In this document: positions 24,884 to 33,678 of the stretch, piece after piece
How the letters are laid out: every line of letters begins with the position of its first letter
Position numbering within the stretch: position 1 is the first letter of the stretch
Origin: Peptostreptococcaceae bacterium pGA-8
GTDB taxonomy: Bacteria; Bacillota; Clostridia; Peptostreptococcales; Anaerovoracaceae
Direction: 5' to 3'
Assembly: GCA_900112915.1 (NCBI GenBank)
Contig: FONK01000016.1
Location: forward strand, 1 to 38,752
Length of the DNA: 38,752 nt
Program-made: the position numbers and the translations under genes
Notes under the pieces: generated by a model
What the model saw: the letters and a program-made list of their open reading frames with translations, nothing else
The model's database searches: none
Told to the model about the DNA's origin: nothing

Positions 24884-26239
24884 ATGTTAAGAAATTCATT
24901 ACCTAAAATTGTAACTTCAGTGCCTGGACCGAAGGCAACTGAAATTATTGAGCGAAGAGCGAAGGCTATGCCCGGAGCGATTAAGTGCGGTTACCCTCTG
25001 GTAATTGAACGTGGTGAAGGAGCTATGTTTGAGGATGTGGACGGAAATGTCTTCTTGGATTGGGTTGGCGGCGTAGGCGTATTAAATATCGGCTATACAA
25101 ACTCCGAATTGGTAGAGGCTGTAAAAGCACAGTCCGAAAAATATTTCCACGCAATGATGAATATTACAACTCATGAACAATATATCAAGCTGGCTGAAGT
25201 GATGAATGAAATTGTACCGGTTAAGGGTAATGTTAAGCAGACTATGTTTGTAAATTCAGGTGCCGAAGCAGATGAAAATGCAGTTAAAATTGCTAAGAGC
25301 TTTACTAAAAGACCTAATATCATTGTATTCAACGGCGCATTTCACGGCAGAACACAGATGACTATGGCTATGACAGGTAAAAAGGCTTATGCCCTTGGAA
25401 TGGGACCATTCCCTGATGGAATTCACAGGGTTGAATTCCCTAACTTGTACAGAGCTCCTAAAGGCATGAGTGAAGATGATGCAATTGCTTACTATGTGGA
25501 AAAGCTTGAACACGCTTTCATAGAGTCAGCTCCTGCAGACAGTGTCGCAGCCATTGTATTTGAACCTGTTCAGGGTGAGGGCGGCTTCATTCCGGCACCG
25601 ATTGAATGGGTAAAAGCAGTTAGAACAATTTGTGACAAATACGGAATCTTGATGGTAACCGATGAAGTGCAAACCGGATGGGGAAGAAGCGGAAGATTAT
25701 TTGCTTCAGAATATTTCAAGGAGGCGGGCTGCGCACCTGATATTATGTCAACTGCAAAATCTATTGCAGGCGGTATGCCTCTGTCCGCAGTAACTGCCAG
25801 AAAAGAGATTATGGATGCCGTTCCGGTAGGAACTATTGGCGGCACATACTGTGGAAATCCTGTATCTTGTGCATCTGCACTAAAGGTTGTTGAGATTATG
25901 CTCAGAGAGAATTATCCTGCCAGAGCTCTTGAAATCGGCGAAAAAGCTACAAGGAAATTTAAGTCTTGGGCGGATAAGTATGGTGTCATTGGCGATGTTA
26001 GAGGAATGGGCGCTATGCTGGGCGTTGAATTTGTAAAGAACTTAGAAACAAAAGAGCCGTACCCTGAGCTTGTAAACGAAATCATTAATGCTGCTGTGAA
26101 GAAGGGGCTTGTTCTGGAGGCAGCAGGTACATATGGCAATGTAATCAGATTCCTTTGCCCACTTTGTGTAACTGATGAGCAGTTGGAAAAGGGTCTGGAA
26201 ATATACGAAGAATCTTTGAAAGAGTGCTTAAATAAATAA
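24884..26239 (+). CDS. gabT: 4-aminobutyrate aminotransferase (GabT type)
   Basis: This 451-residue class III aminotransferase would convert 4-aminobutyrate and 2-oxoglutarate to succinate semialdehyde and glutamate, the first step of the pathway. Motifs: NSGAEADENAVKIA (124-137), FHGRT, EPVQGEGG, VTDEVQTGWGRSG with Asp260, and Schiff-base Lys292 (STAKSIAGGMPL). The start is ATG 24884: GGAGG (24874-24878) precedes it, and the ATG at 24872 overlaps that site. Glutamate produced would be recycled by gdhA at the operon end. Confidence 0.85.
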   Translation: MLRNSLPKIVTSVPGPKATEIIERRAKAMPGAIKCGYPLVIERGEGAMFEDVDGNVFLDWVGGVGVLNIGYTNSELVEAVKAQSEKYFHAMMNITTHEQYIKLAEVMNEIVPVKGNVKQTMFVNSGAEADENAVKIAKSFTKRPNIIVFNGAFHGRTQMTMAMTGKKAYALGMGPFPDGIHRVEFPNLYRAPKGMSEDDAIAYYVEKLEHAFIESAPADSVAAIVFEPVQGEGGFIPAPIEWVKAVRTICDKYGILMVTDEVQTGWGRSGRLFASEYFKEAGCAPDIMSTAKSIAGGMPLSAVTARKEIMDAVPVGTIGGTYCGNPVSCASALKVVEIMLRENYPARALEIGEKATRKFKSWADKYGVIGDVRGMGAMLGVEFVKNLETKEPYPELVNEIINAAVKKGLVLEAAGTYGNVIRFLCPLCVTDEQLEKGLEIYEESLKECLNK

Positions 26240-26282
26240 ATTATTTATAAGACAAATTCAGCTTATAGAAGGAATTTAGGAG

Positions 26283-26307
26283 CGGTGGCTCAGCATTAAA
26301 GCCACCG
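26283..26307 (+). promoter_or_regulatory. Stem-loop between gabT and abfD
   Basis: CGGTGGCT (26283-26290) and AGCCACCG (26300-26307) form an 8-pair stem with a 9-base loop, in the only long gap inside the operon (103 bases). The bases after it are not a T run, so it is more likely an mRNA processing or stability element than a full terminator. Confidence 0.5.
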
Positions 26308-26342
26308 TCCCGTCCTTGTGTTTTAGAAAGGAATTAATAGAT

Positions 26343-27818
26343 ATGTTGATGACAGGCAAAGAATATATTGAAAGCTTGAGAAAGCTAAATACAAGAGTGT
26401 ACATGTTTGGTGAGAGAGTTGACAACTGGGTTGACCATCCGATTATTAGACCATCAATTAACTCCGTAGCAGCTACATATGACTTGGCACAAGAAGATGA
26501 ATATAAGGATATTATGACTGCAAAATCAAATATAACCGGGAAAATTGTAAACAGGTTTACTCATCTTCATCAGAGTACTGAGGACCTTAAAAATAAGGTG
26601 AAAATGCAGAGACTGCTGGGACAAAAAACAGCGTCATGTTTCCAAAGATGCGTGGGAATGGATGCTTTTAATGCCGTATATTCCACAACTTTTGAGGTGG
26701 ATGAAAAGTATGGAACATCTTATCATAAAAATTTCATCGAATATCTTAAGCACGTGCAAGAGAACGATTTAACCGTAGACGGAGCGATGACTGACCCTAA
26801 AGGGGACAGAGGTTTGGCACCGCATGCTCAAAAGGACCCTGATTTATATTTAAGAATTGTCGAAAGAAGAGAAGATGGTATCGTGGTTAGAGGTGCCAAG
26901 GCCCATCAAACCGGCTCAATCAATTCCCATGAGCATATAATCATGCCGACAATTGCCATGGGAGAAGCAGATAAGGACTATGCAGTTTCCTTTGCCTGTG
27001 AATCAGATGTTGAAGGTCTTTATATGATTTACGGCCGTCAGTCATGTGACACAAGAAAGATGGAAAAGGATAACGACATTGATGTAGGCAACAAAAAATT
27101 CGGTGGTCAGGAAGCATTAGTTGTATTTGACAATGTGTTTATTCCAAACAACAGAATTTTCCTATGTGGAGAGTATGATTTTGCAGGAATGATGGTAGAA
27201 AGATTTGCAGGATACCATAGACAGTCCTATGGTGGATGTAAAGTAGGTGTAGGCGATGTTATTATCGGTGCGGCAGCCTTAGCAGCTGAATATAACGGAG
27301 CAGATAAGGCTTCCCATATTAAGGATAAGCTAATTGAAATGACACATCTTAATGAAACCCTATTCAGCTGTGGTATTGCGTGTTCTGCAGAAGGCTGTCC
27401 GACAAAGGCGGGAAACTACCAAATTGATTTGCTTTTAGCTAATGTTTGTAAGCAAAATGTAACCAGATTCCCATATGAAATTGGTCGCCTTGCAGAAGAC
27501 ATTGCAGGTGGACTAATGGTTACAATGCCGTCTGAGAGTGATTTTAAGTCCGATACAATAGTAGGTTCAAATGGAGAGACTCTTGGTGATATATGTAATA
27601 AATACTTCGCAGGAAGCGATAAGGCTTCAACAGAAGAGAGACAGAGAATACTTAGATTCTTGGAAAATGTTTGTCTTGGCACCGCAGCTGTTGGATATAG
27701 AACAGAATCAATGCATGGTGCAGGATCTCCACAAGCGCAGAGGATCATGATTTCAAGACAAGGCAATATTCAAGGCAAAAAGGAAATGGCTAAAGAGCTT
27801 GCCGGAATTAAAAAATAA
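26343..27818 (+). CDS. abfD: 4-hydroxybutyryl-CoA dehydratase / vinylacetyl-CoA delta-isomerase
   Basis: This FAD and [4Fe-4S] enzyme removes water from 4-hydroxybutyryl-CoA to give crotonyl-CoA by a ketyl-radical route. The 491-residue sequence is very close to Clostridium aminobutyricum AbfD. All four cluster ligands are present at the same numbers: Cys99 and Cys103 (TASCFQRCVG), His292 (GYHRQS) and Cys299 (GGCKVG). AHQTGSINSHE is also conserved. The start is ATG 26343 (MLMTGKEYIESL), with AGAAAGGA upstream; the longer frame from 26316 covers that site. This gene identifies the pathway. Confidence 0.97.
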   Translation: MLMTGKEYIESLRKLNTRVYMFGERVDNWVDHPIIRPSINSVAATYDLAQEDEYKDIMTAKSNITGKIVNRFTHLHQSTEDLKNKVKMQRLLGQKTASCFQRCVGMDAFNAVYSTTFEVDEKYGTSYHKNFIEYLKHVQENDLTVDGAMTDPKGDRGLAPHAQKDPDLYLRIVERREDGIVVRGAKAHQTGSINSHEHIIMPTIAMGEADKDYAVSFACESDVEGLYMIYGRQSCDTRKMEKDNDIDVGNKKFGGQEALVVFDNVFIPNNRIFLCGEYDFAGMMVERFAGYHRQSYGGCKVGVGDVIIGAAALAAEYNGADKASHIKDKLIEMTHLNETLFSCGIACSAEGCPTKAGNYQIDLLLANVCKQNVTRFPYEIGRLAEDIAGGLMVTMPSESDFKSDTIVGSNGETLGDICNKYFAGSDKASTEERQRILRFLENVCLGTAAVGYRTESMHGAGSPQAQRIMISRQGNIQGKKEMAKELAGIKK

Positions 27819-27835
27819 AGATTTAGGAGGCAATT

Positions 27836-29152
27836 ATGAATTGGCAGGAAAGCTTTAAATCTAAACTGATGACAGCTCAGGATGCAGTTAGGCTGATAAA
27901 ATCAGGAGATAGGGTTGTTTTAGCACACTGTGTATCGGAGCCTACGGCATTGGTAGATGCGATGGTAGATAATGCTGAAAGCTATAGAGGCGTTGAAATT
28001 TCTCATATGTTTTCCTTGGGAGAAGGCAGATACTGTAATGAAGAATACAAAGAGCATTTTCACCCTAACCTGTGGTTTCTAAGCGGACAGACAAGGAAGT
28101 GTGTGGAAACCGGATGGGGAGATTTTACACCGCTATTTTTTCACGAAATTCCCGGACTTATGAGAGATGGAACTATAGGTGTAGATGTGGCGTTAATAAT
28201 GGTGACACCACCTGATGAAAAGGGAAGAATGTCCACAGGAGTATCCGGAGATTACACTATTCAAGCAGTTAAATCAGCTAAGACAGTTATTGCACAGGTT
28301 AATGAAAATGTACCCTTCACCTATGGGGATGCTGTTTTCAATGTTGATGATATAGATGTATTTGTGGAAGCAAATACGCCACTTCCAACATTGCCGGAAG
28401 CAAGAATTGGTGAAACGGAGGAGCTTATTGGCAAAAATTGTGCTGAGCTGATTAAAGATGGTGACACCTTGCAGCTGGGCATTGGAGCCATTCCTGATGC
28501 AGTTTGCCATCAGCTTTTACATAAAAAGCATTTAGGCATACATTCTGAAATGTTGGGCGATGGTGTCGTTAAGCTTTACGAAGCCGGAGCTATTGATAAT
28601 AGCCTGAAGGGAATTGATAAAGGCAAGTTCGTTTTTAACTTTGTAATGGGTAGCAAAGAGCTGTATGATTTCTGCCATAAAAATAAAGATTGCTTGCTTA
28701 TGGGAGTTGACTATGTCAATAACCCGGCGGTAATAGCACAAAATCCTAATGTTGTAAGCATTAATGCAGCTCTTGGTGTAGACTTTTATGGTCAAATAGC
28801 AGCAGATACGATTGGATATAAGCAGTTTTCTGCAGTAGGTGGACAGGTTGACTTTATCCGTGGAGCAGCAATGTGTAAAACCGGCAATGGCAAAGCTATT
28901 ATTGCAATGCCGTCTGTTGCAAAGAAGAAGGACGGCACTATGATTTCAAAAATCACACCTATTTTGGCAGAAGGTCAGGTTGTGACAACATCGAGACATG
29001 ATGCGGACTATGTAGTAACTGAATATGGAATTGCAAAGCTTAAAGGTAAGACTGTCAGAGATAGAGCCAGAGCTTTGATTGATATTGCTCACCCTGAGTT
29101 TCGGGAAGAATTAAAAGAGTCATTTAAAAAGATGTTCAATGTAGAATATTAA
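27836..29152 (+). CDS. abfT: 4-hydroxybutyrate CoA-transferase
   Basis: This 438-residue enzyme activates 4-hydroxybutyrate with CoA from acetyl-CoA (or butyryl-CoA). Length and sequence match C. aminobutyricum AbfT, including the catalytic Glu238 (GIHSEML), QLGIGAIPDAV (213-223), VGGQVDF and MPSVAKKKDG. AGGAGG precedes the ATG. It lies 17 bases after abfD and 16 before the dehydrogenase gene. Confidence 0.95.
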   Translation: MNWQESFKSKLMTAQDAVRLIKSGDRVVLAHCVSEPTALVDAMVDNAESYRGVEISHMFSLGEGRYCNEEYKEHFHPNLWFLSGQTRKCVETGWGDFTPLFFHEIPGLMRDGTIGVDVALIMVTPPDEKGRMSTGVSGDYTIQAVKSAKTVIAQVNENVPFTYGDAVFNVDDIDVFVEANTPLPTLPEARIGETEELIGKNCAELIKDGDTLQLGIGAIPDAVCHQLLHKKHLGIHSEMLGDGVVKLYEAGAIDNSLKGIDKGKFVFNFVMGSKELYDFCHKNKDCLLMGVDYVNNPAVIAQNPNVVSINAALGVDFYGQIAADTIGYKQFSAVGGQVDFIRGAAMCKTGNGKAIIAMPSVAKKKDGTMISKITPILAEGQVVTTSRHDADYVVTEYGIAKLKGKTVRDRARALIDIAHPEFREELKESFKKMFNVEY

Positions 29153-29168
29153 AAAAGTGGAGGTTAAA

Positions 29169-30290
29169 ATGCAGGCATTAAGAGTTGCACCAAAAATTTA
29201 TATCTTTGATAGCTTCAAAGAATTCCATGAAGAATTTAATTTAGGAAAGGGTGATATTCTCGTTACTAATGAGTGGATGTATACCCCTTACATTAAACCC
29301 TTAGGCACAGATATCCCGGTTATATACCAGGAGAAATACGGCAAGGGCGAACCATCAGATGAAATGATTGATGCGATGGTTTCAGAAATGAAAAAATATG
29401 AGTATGATAGAATTATTGCCTTCGGTGGCGGTACTATCGTTGATATTTGTAAAATCTTAGCTTTGGAGCCTGCTGAGAAGTCGGTGGACTTATTCACAGG
29501 TAAGAAAAAGCCGGTTAAGGTTAAAGAGTTAGTTGTAATACCTTCTACCTGTGGAACAGGTTCAGAGGTTACAAATGTTGCAATAGCAGAATTAAAGACA
29601 CTTCATACTAAGAAAGGCTTAGCAGTTGAAGAAACCTATGCAGATGCTGCAGTGCTTATTCCAGAATCATTACAAGGTCTTCCGGATTATGTTTTTGCAA
29701 CCAGTTCAATAGATGCCCTGATTCACGCTGCTGAATCCTACCTTTCACCGAAAGCTAACCCTTTCACGGAAATGTATTCTCTTAAGGCAATGACCATGAT
29801 TATGGAGGGTTACAAGACTTTGCTGAAGAAGGGCAATAATGCTGAAAATAGAAAGGCACTGTTAAAGGATTTCCTACTGGCGTCTAATTATGCCGGTATT
29901 GCCTTTGGCAATGCAGGCTGCGGTGCAGTTCATGCACTTTCCTATGCTATCGGTGGAGCCTTCCATGTTCCCCATGGAGAAGCGAATTATCAATTCTTCA
30001 CAGAAATTTTTAAGACATATATGAGAAAAAATCCTACCGGAAAGATTGCGTCCATAAATGAGATCTTTGCAAATATTCTAGACTGCCATGTTGAGGATGT
30101 CTATGATGAGCTTGAAAATCTGCTAAATCAGCTAATCGCTAAAAAGCCGCTTAGGGAATATGGCATGAGTGAGGCTCAAATTGACGAGTTTGCCAAGATG
30201 ACGGTGGACAATCAGCAGCGACTGTTAGCGAACAATTATGTATATCTTTCAGATGAAGAGATAAGAGATATCTTTGCAAATCTCTATTAA
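29169..30290 (+). CDS. 4hbD: 4-hydroxybutyrate dehydrogenase (iron-dependent alcohol dehydrogenase family)
   Basis: Reduces succinate semialdehyde to 4-hydroxybutyrate with NADH. The 373-residue group III alcohol dehydrogenase has FGGGTIVDI (85-93) for NAD binding, STCGTGSEVT (126-135), metal-binding Asp182 and His186 (IDALIHAAES), and GAVHALSYAIGGAFHVPHGEAN. It closely resembles Clostridium kluyveri 4HbD. ATG 29169 is chosen because GGAGG (29159-29163) precedes it and the GTG at 29157 overlaps that site. Confidence 0.93.
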   Translation: MQALRVAPKIYIFDSFKEFHEEFNLGKGDILVTNEWMYTPYIKPLGTDIPVIYQEKYGKGEPSDEMIDAMVSEMKKYEYDRIIAFGGGTIVDICKILALEPAEKSVDLFTGKKKPVKVKELVVIPSTCGTGSEVTNVAIAELKTLHTKKGLAVEETYADAAVLIPESLQGLPDYVFATSSIDALIHAAESYLSPKANPFTEMYSLKAMTMIMEGYKTLLKKGNNAENRKALLKDFLLASNYAGIAFGNAGCGAVHALSYAIGGAFHVPHGEANYQFFTEIFKTYMRKNPTGKIASINEIFANILDCHVEDVYDELENLLNQLIAKKPLREYGMSEAQIDEFAKMTVDNQQRLLANNYVYLSDEEIRDIFANLY

Positions 30291-30340
30291 TTCATTTCTT
30301 AACTATAAATATCGACTATTAAATAGAAAAGGAGAAAAAT

Positions 30341-31687
30341 ATGTCAAATTACATTAATGATTGCATTGAACTTTGCAAGGCGAAGAATCCCGGTGAACCT
30401 GAGTTTCATCAGACTGTAGAGGAAGTACTGACTACGTTAACACCTGTTATTGAAAAACATCCGGAATTTGAAAGGGCAGGTTTAATTGAACGATTAATCG
30501 AGCCGGAAAGAGGAATATCTTTTAGAGTTCCATGGGTGGATGATGAAGGCAAGGTTAAAGTAAACAGAGGCTATAGATATGAATTTAACAGTGCGATTGG
30601 ACCCTATAAGGGCGGCCTTCGCTTTGCAGCTAATGTATATCCCGGAATCATTAAATTCTTAGGCTTTGAACAGATTTTCAAAAACAGCCTTACAGGTCTT
30701 CCGATTGGTGGAGGCAAAGGTGGCTCCGACTTCGACCCTAATGGAAAATCTGACGGTGAGATAATGAGATTTTGCCAATCATTTATGACAGAATTATACA
30801 GGCATATAGGACCTGCTACAGACATTCCTGCCGGCGATATTGGTGTAGGCGGAAGAGAAATCGGATACCTATTTGGGCAGTATAAGAGAATTGTAAATAG
30901 ATTTGAAGGGGTTTTAACCGGTAAGGGAATCCCTTACGGCGGTGCACTTGGAAGAGCTGAGGCTACCGGATATGGTATCGTTTGGTATGCTGAAGAAATG
31001 CTCAAATACAATGGCAAGTCAATTAAAGGAATGGATGTAGCTATTTCGGGCTTCGGTAACGTAGCTTGGGGTACTGCAAAGAAGATTACGCAGCTAGGCG
31101 GAAAGTGCGTAACCATTTCAGGACCTGACGGATACATTATTGATGAAGATGGTGTTGGAACAAAAGAAAAATGGGCTTGCATGGTCGAACTTAGAAATTC
31201 AGGAAAGAACATTGTAGCCCCTTATGCTGATAAATTCCCTAAAGCTAAGTTTATTGCAGGAAAGAAGCCTTGGGAGCATAAGGCGGATTTGTATATACCG
31301 TGTGCAACACAGAACGAAATTCACTTAGAGGATGCTAAGATGATCGTTAAGAATAAAGCTGAATTCTTATGCGAAGGGGCTAATATGCCAACAACTAATG
31401 AAGCACTTAAATATCTAATGGATAATGGTATTATCGTTGGACCTGCCAAGGCTGCAAATGCCGGCGGTGTTGCGGTTTCTTGTATAGAAATGGGACAGAA
31501 TGCAGGAAAAACAGTATTTAGTGCAGAGCAGGTATTGGAGCAACTACATCAGATTATGATTAGAATCCATAAAAATTGTGCAGATGCTTCTATGGAGTAC
31601 TATGGAAAGTACAATTTAGTTGCAGGAGCAAATATTGCAGGCTTCCTTAAGGTTGCCGATGCTATGATCTCTCAAGGAATAGTATAA
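30341..31687 (+). CDS. gdhA: Glutamate dehydrogenase (hexameric, probably NAD-linked)
   Basis: This 448-residue enzyme interconverts glutamate and 2-oxoglutarate + ammonia. Lys90 (IGPYKGGLRF) and catalytic Lys126 (PIGGGKGG) are in place, with SGFGNVAWG for the dinucleotide. The resemblance to the NAD-specific enzyme of Clostridium symbiosum is strong (FDPNGKSD, FMTELYRHIGP). In this operon it would oxidise the glutamate formed by the aminotransferases and give the NADH needed by 4hbD, balancing redox. AAAAGGAG precedes the ATG. It ends the operon. Confidence 0.94.
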   Translation: MSNYINDCIELCKAKNPGEPEFHQTVEEVLTTLTPVIEKHPEFERAGLIERLIEPERGISFRVPWVDDEGKVKVNRGYRYEFNSAIGPYKGGLRFAANVYPGIIKFLGFEQIFKNSLTGLPIGGGKGGSDFDPNGKSDGEIMRFCQSFMTELYRHIGPATDIPAGDIGVGGREIGYLFGQYKRIVNRFEGVLTGKGIPYGGALGRAEATGYGIVWYAEEMLKYNGKSIKGMDVAISGFGNVAWGTAKKITQLGGKCVTISGPDGYIIDEDGVGTKEKWACMVELRNSGKNIVAPYADKFPKAKFIAGKKPWEHKADLYIPCATQNEIHLEDAKMIVKNKAEFLCEGANMPTTNEALKYLMDNGIIVGPAKAANAGGVAVSCIEMGQNAGKTVFSAEQVLEQLHQIMIRIHKNCADASMEYYGKYNLVAGANIAGFLKVADAMISQGIV

Positions 31688-31797
31688 TATTGTGTAAAAC
31701 CATACACGAATTAACACTTTTCTTTCTAATAAATAGTAAATAATAAAAAAACTCGAAGCATAAATATTATATTATCGAGAGAGAATTCAAATCCAGG

Positions 31798-31829
31798 AGA
31801 CAGCCGTGGCGTAATAGCCACGGCTGTCT
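31798..31829. terminator. Stem-loop between gdhA and bioY
   Basis: A perfect 13-pair stem, AGACAGCCGTGGC with GCCACGGCTGTCT, with a 6-base loop, between convergent genes. It lacks an adjacent T run on either strand, so it may be a weak bidirectional terminator or a 3'-end stabiliser. Confidence 0.6.
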
Positions 31830-31874
31830 GCATTATAGGTATAATTTGTTTTTATATTGTCGCCGATGCTGCTT

Positions 31875-32420
31875 CTAAATTTTTATGGCTTTTTGTACCC
31901 TCAAAGCTACAATTGAAGCAATAACAACTTCCACAAAATTGCCCGGGAGAAAGATGGCGAAGCCTTGAACCAAGAGATACGAAGCAGTTTGAGGTGTTCC
32001 ATATACTGAAGATAATATAAATGCAAGGTATACTACACCGATGGCATATACGACGAGAAGATTTACCACACCTGCAAAAATATAGTGCTTAAAGGTTTTG
32101 TGTTCAATGTGTTCCAGAATGTAATTGCAAATTAAATTTCCAAGGATAAACCCGAGAAGATAGCCAAAGGACGGCTGAGTCACATATCCGATACCTCCGC
32201 CCTTTGTAAAAATCGGGAAGCCCATTAGACCGATGGCAACATAGAGAATTGCACTTACTGTCCCCCAATATTTTGGTAACAAAAAAGCTGCCAGTATGGT
32301 GAAGAAACACTGAAGTGTTATGGGAACCGGAAATGCCGGAATTGTAATGAAGGCACCTATAGCTATTAGAGCTGTGAACAGTGCACATAAAATCATATTG
32401 AAATACTTGCTGTTTTGCAT
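31875..32420 (-). CDS. bioY: Biotin transporter S component BioY
   Basis: A 181-residue membrane protein with about six helices that binds biotin as the S component of an ECF transporter. The family motif is present in slightly changed form: GFPIFTKGGGIGYVTQPSFGYLLGF (continuous in the protein, about residues 66-90), with the early IPAFPVPITLQ. No bioM or bioN lies alongside, so it would share the general ECF module. AGGAGG precedes the start on the minus strand. It has its own promoter at 32469-32497. Confidence 0.9.
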   Translation of the reverse strand: MQNSKYFNMILCALFTALIAIGAFITIPAFPVPITLQCFFTILAAFLLPKYWGTVSAILYVAIGLMGFPIFTKGGGIGYVTQPSFGYLLGFILGNLICNYILEHIEHKTFKHYIFAGVVNLLVVYAIGVVYLAFILSSVYGTPQTASYLLVQGFAIFLPGNFVEVVIASIVALRVQKAIKI

Positions 32421-32468
32421 ATAACCTCCTTATAACGATACGCATATTATGTTAAAATGATATTAGTT

Positions 32469-32497
32469 ATTCTAACGGATATGTGGGCTTATGTCAA
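32469..32497 (-). promoter_or_regulatory. Promoter of bioY, with a possible BirA-type operator
   Basis: On the minus strand TTGACA (32497-32492), 17 bases and TAGAAT (32474-32469). GTTAGA overlapping the -10 and TTTTAACAT further downstream are arranged like the GTTA...TAAC halves of a biotin-repressor box, but the match is imperfect. Confidence 0.6.
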
Positions 32498-32581
32498 CTA
32501 AATTTTTTAATAAGGTGACAAGGCTGCCATACCGAACGACACAACCAAATTTCTAAAACAAAAGTAATTATCAAGTTAATA

Positions 32582-32610
32582 TCGAAAGTAGCCAATAATA
32601 ATGGTATAAT
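32582..32610 (+). promoter_or_regulatory. Promoter at the head of the immunity-gene run
   Basis: TCGAAA (32582-32587), 17 bases and TATAAT (32605-32610) with an extended TGG before it. The leader contains the inverted repeat ATGTAC/GTACAT (32623-32640). Confidence 0.6.
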
Positions 32611-32691
32611 AATAAAAATTGTATGTACGAAGCAGTACATTGATAGATGGGAAAAATACAAAAGAACTTATGAAGAAAAGAGGTGGAAGTT

Positions 32692-33320
32692 ATGAAAAGC
32701 GATAGTGTAGGGAACTTTTGTGGTAGCATTTTGCTTTCAGAGGATTGTTAGGACAAGACAAAACTGATAAAAGATCTTAGAGATGAGTGGTAGAGGTTAC
32801 CAAAAGTCATAAGGCACATATCGTCGTTGCTGTTTTAGGTGATGGAGAAGATACAAAAGAAAAAGGATTGATTTATACTGAGATTATGTCAGCTTGCAGC
32901 ATGCAGGAAAATGCCATAGGCGTATTTACAAGCGGATTGGTATTTGAACCAAATTATTATATTGACTCCGCTCAAATGATTAAAGAACAGGCATTGCCTA
33001 TTTTTAACTGGATATGGTTCGGGCTCTATCAAACTGACAAGGGAATATCCGCATACACTTATGGAATGGACGTGTTTGGAAAGTATGAACTTGAGATAAT
33101 AGATGCAGATGAAAATCCGGGGAAGCTAATGGAATTTATATCATCCATCGTATCATACATACTCCTTACGGATGTAGACTTGCAGGATGGTGAGACCATA
33201 GGGCTTTCAAAAAAAGACAAGCATAAAATCACATTAAGCAAAGGTATTGCTCTTCCGGAGCAAGACACATTGAAAATTGCCTATGAAGCGGAACCAAAAA
33301 AATCTTGGTGGAGGAAATAG
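32692..33320 (+). pseudogene. Decayed DUF4261-domain gene
   Basis: A good ribosome-binding site (GAGGTGG) leads into ATG 32692 and 19 codons ending in TAG. The same frame continues with DKTKLIKDLRDEW, as in DUF4261 proteins, to a second stop. The rest of the domain is then open in another frame from 32787 (EVTKSHKAHIVVAVLG...; 177 codons to 33320). Two stops plus a frame change, and the loss of the stretch normally between these parts, point to an inactivated gene. A shortened protein from the GTG at 32787 is possible but has no clear ribosome-binding site. DUF4261 proteins are common in immunity-gene neighbourhoods; their molecular role is unknown to me. Confidence 0.65.
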
Positions 33321-33329
33321 ATAAACAAT

Positions 33330-33569
33330 ATGGACGGAGTATTTGAATTTTTAAAAGCACATTATCAATATGTGTTGATAGCAGTCGGACTACTATTTTT
33401 AATAGGTGCAATAAGAGACTGGAAATGGGTATATCAAGCAACACCAGGAGCTAAAGCAAGGCATGCCTTTATCTTTGAAGTGTGGGGCGAGAAAGGATAT
33501 AGAGTTTTCATAGGAATATGCGGACTTATACTTGCGATTTGCGGTGTTGTGCTTTTAATATTAGGGTAA
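33330..33569 (+). CDS. Imm17-like small membrane protein
   Basis: A 79-residue protein with two membrane helices (about 15-28 and 58-78) linked by a basic, aromatic segment (DWKWVYQ...GEKGYRVFIGICGLIL). The shape and the conserved 'IGAIRDWKW' and 'R-x-F-x-GI-x-GLIL' patterns match immunity protein 17, predicted to neutralise a toxin of polymorphic toxin systems. It lies 9 bases after the DUF4261 remnant. Confidence 0.65.
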   Translation: MDGVFEFLKAHYQYVLIAVGLLFLIGAIRDWKWVYQATPGAKARHAFIFEVWGEKGYRVFIGICGLILAICGVVLLILG

Positions 33570-33588
33570 ACTCAAAGGAGGAGCAACT

Positions 33589-33636
33589 GTGATAGCATTT
33601 ATTGAATTGATAAATGATAAGATTAAAGCGGTGTAG
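33589..33636 (+). other. Fifteen-codon frame with a strong ribosome-binding site, probably a gene remnant
   Basis: GGAGGAG (33577-33583) precedes a GTG (33589) and 15 codons ending TAG (33634-33636). The good start signal on so short a frame suggests the beginning of a deleted gene. Confidence 0.3.
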
Positions 33637-33678
33637 ACAGTGTCTATAAATCATATGTAATTGTAAAAGGGGAGCATT

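Noticed and set aside
18657-31687. A lysine-fermentation gene cluster
   Set aside because: The regulator's sensor, AtoDA and thiolase suggested it, but no kamA, kamDE, kdd, kce or kal gene is present, and abfD, abfT and 4hbD identify the 4-aminobutyrate route.
31798-31829. A strong rho-independent terminator
   Set aside because: The stem is perfect, but no T run follows on either strand, so I list it only as a stem-loop with probable weak termination.
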